Of a stretch of 64,000 nucleotides of DNA, positions 63,874 to 64,000 are shown in pieces. Source of the DNA: G965262015 sp965262015. GTDB taxonomy: Bacteria > Spirochaetota > Leptospiria > Turneriellales > CBDBES01. The stretch spans positions 806,001 through 870,000 of the forward strand of contig OZ253494.1 in the NCBI GenBank assembly GCA_965262015.1. Reading direction: 5' to 3'. The position numbers and the translations under genes were made by a program. Below the pieces are notes generated by a model. That model saw nothing but the letters and a program-made list of their open reading frames with translations, was not told the origin of the DNA and searched no databases. Position 1 is the stretch's first letter. The number at the start of each line of letters is the position of its first letter.

Positions 63874-64000
63874 TTAATAGAGTTGTAATTCTTTTGTATA
63901 TTTTTCCATCATTTTTACCTCGCCCTGGGAAATAATTTTTTTTATGGCAAGTAAACTAATGATTCTTGTGATTCTATTATATAGATGCATCTTTTTGGCT
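63874..64000 (-). CDS. C-terminal end of an unidentified protein (runs off the window)
   Basis: Minus-strand frame open from the window edge to TAA at 63874-63876, about 42 codons: ...KKMHLYNRITRIISLLAIK then KIISQGEVKMMEKYTKELQLY. Too short to identify; the spacing just beyond the serS stop makes a real convergent gene likely. Confidence 0.45.
   Translation of the reverse strand, partial: AKKMHLYNRITRIISLLAIKKIISQGEVKMMEKYTKELQLY

Overview
The window is AT-rich, densely coded bacterial DNA that uses AGGAGG-type ribosome binding sites and the standard code. Gene content points to a diderm with many lipoproteins: Lgt, loose lipoboxes with Q or Y before the Cys, a probable beta-barrel protein, CarD, SpoVG, TlyA, GroESL behind a CIRCE-like operator, and IspD/prenyl synthase. 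A host-associated member of the Spirochaetota is my best guess. That is inference from gene mix and lipobox style; no rRNA or marker phylogeny was possible.

Layout. 1-2.7 kb: 5' part of thrS, tRNA-Val(GAC), a PH-domain protein, two tRNA-Ser genes and decayed DNA with a restriction-specificity-like relic. 2.8-9.4 kb: transketolase C-terminal subunit, an AsmA-like membrane-anchored protein, a cysH/cobA/cbiX operon (sulfate reduction and siroheme), peroxiredoxin, tRNA-Val(TAC) and rpsT. 9.5-17 kb: groES-groEL, rpsO, pnp, then ten head-to-tail 247-bp copies of the pnp S1 domain, nine of them complete 81-codon mini-genes. 17-31 kb: truA, an AAA+ ATPase, a tight cmoA-cmoB-folK/panB-gatB-hydrolase-lipoprotein-nnr operon, transaldolase, and a bestrophin/carbonic anhydrase pair. 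31-38.3 kb: two NHL-propeller lipoproteins, one behind a heptanucleotide slippage tract, separated by a CzcA-type efflux pseudogene. 38.5-54.6 kb: Smr, SpoVG, pyruvate kinase, Lgt, a CTP-dependent lipid kinase-like protein, a GlmU-like protein, a cadherin/GLUG-like giant lipoprotein, a probable OMP, CarD, PIN/TRAM, IspD, TlyA, prenyl synthase and Ndk. 54.6-64 kb: a tandem array of five variable lipoprotein genes, interleaved with three copies of the serS promoter plus its first 104 codons and ending in intact serS.

Three features stand out. (1) The S1 mini-gene array after pnp: each copy has its own ATG and TAA, with one base between copies, so the frame rotates from copy to copy. (2) The serS-prime/lipoprotein array: truncated genes encode almost exactly the SerRS tRNA-binding arm, the joint lies at a microhomology of about ten bases, and the lipoproteins are mosaic. 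(3) Surface lipoprotein genes with 7- or 8-nt simple repeats between the start codon and the signal peptide, so slippage should switch them on and off. One (NHL, 31.4-32.8 kb) is currently out of frame, two array members carry single-base frameshifts, and three are in frame. I read the last 10 kb as a contingency/antigenic-variation locus that has captured the start of serS.
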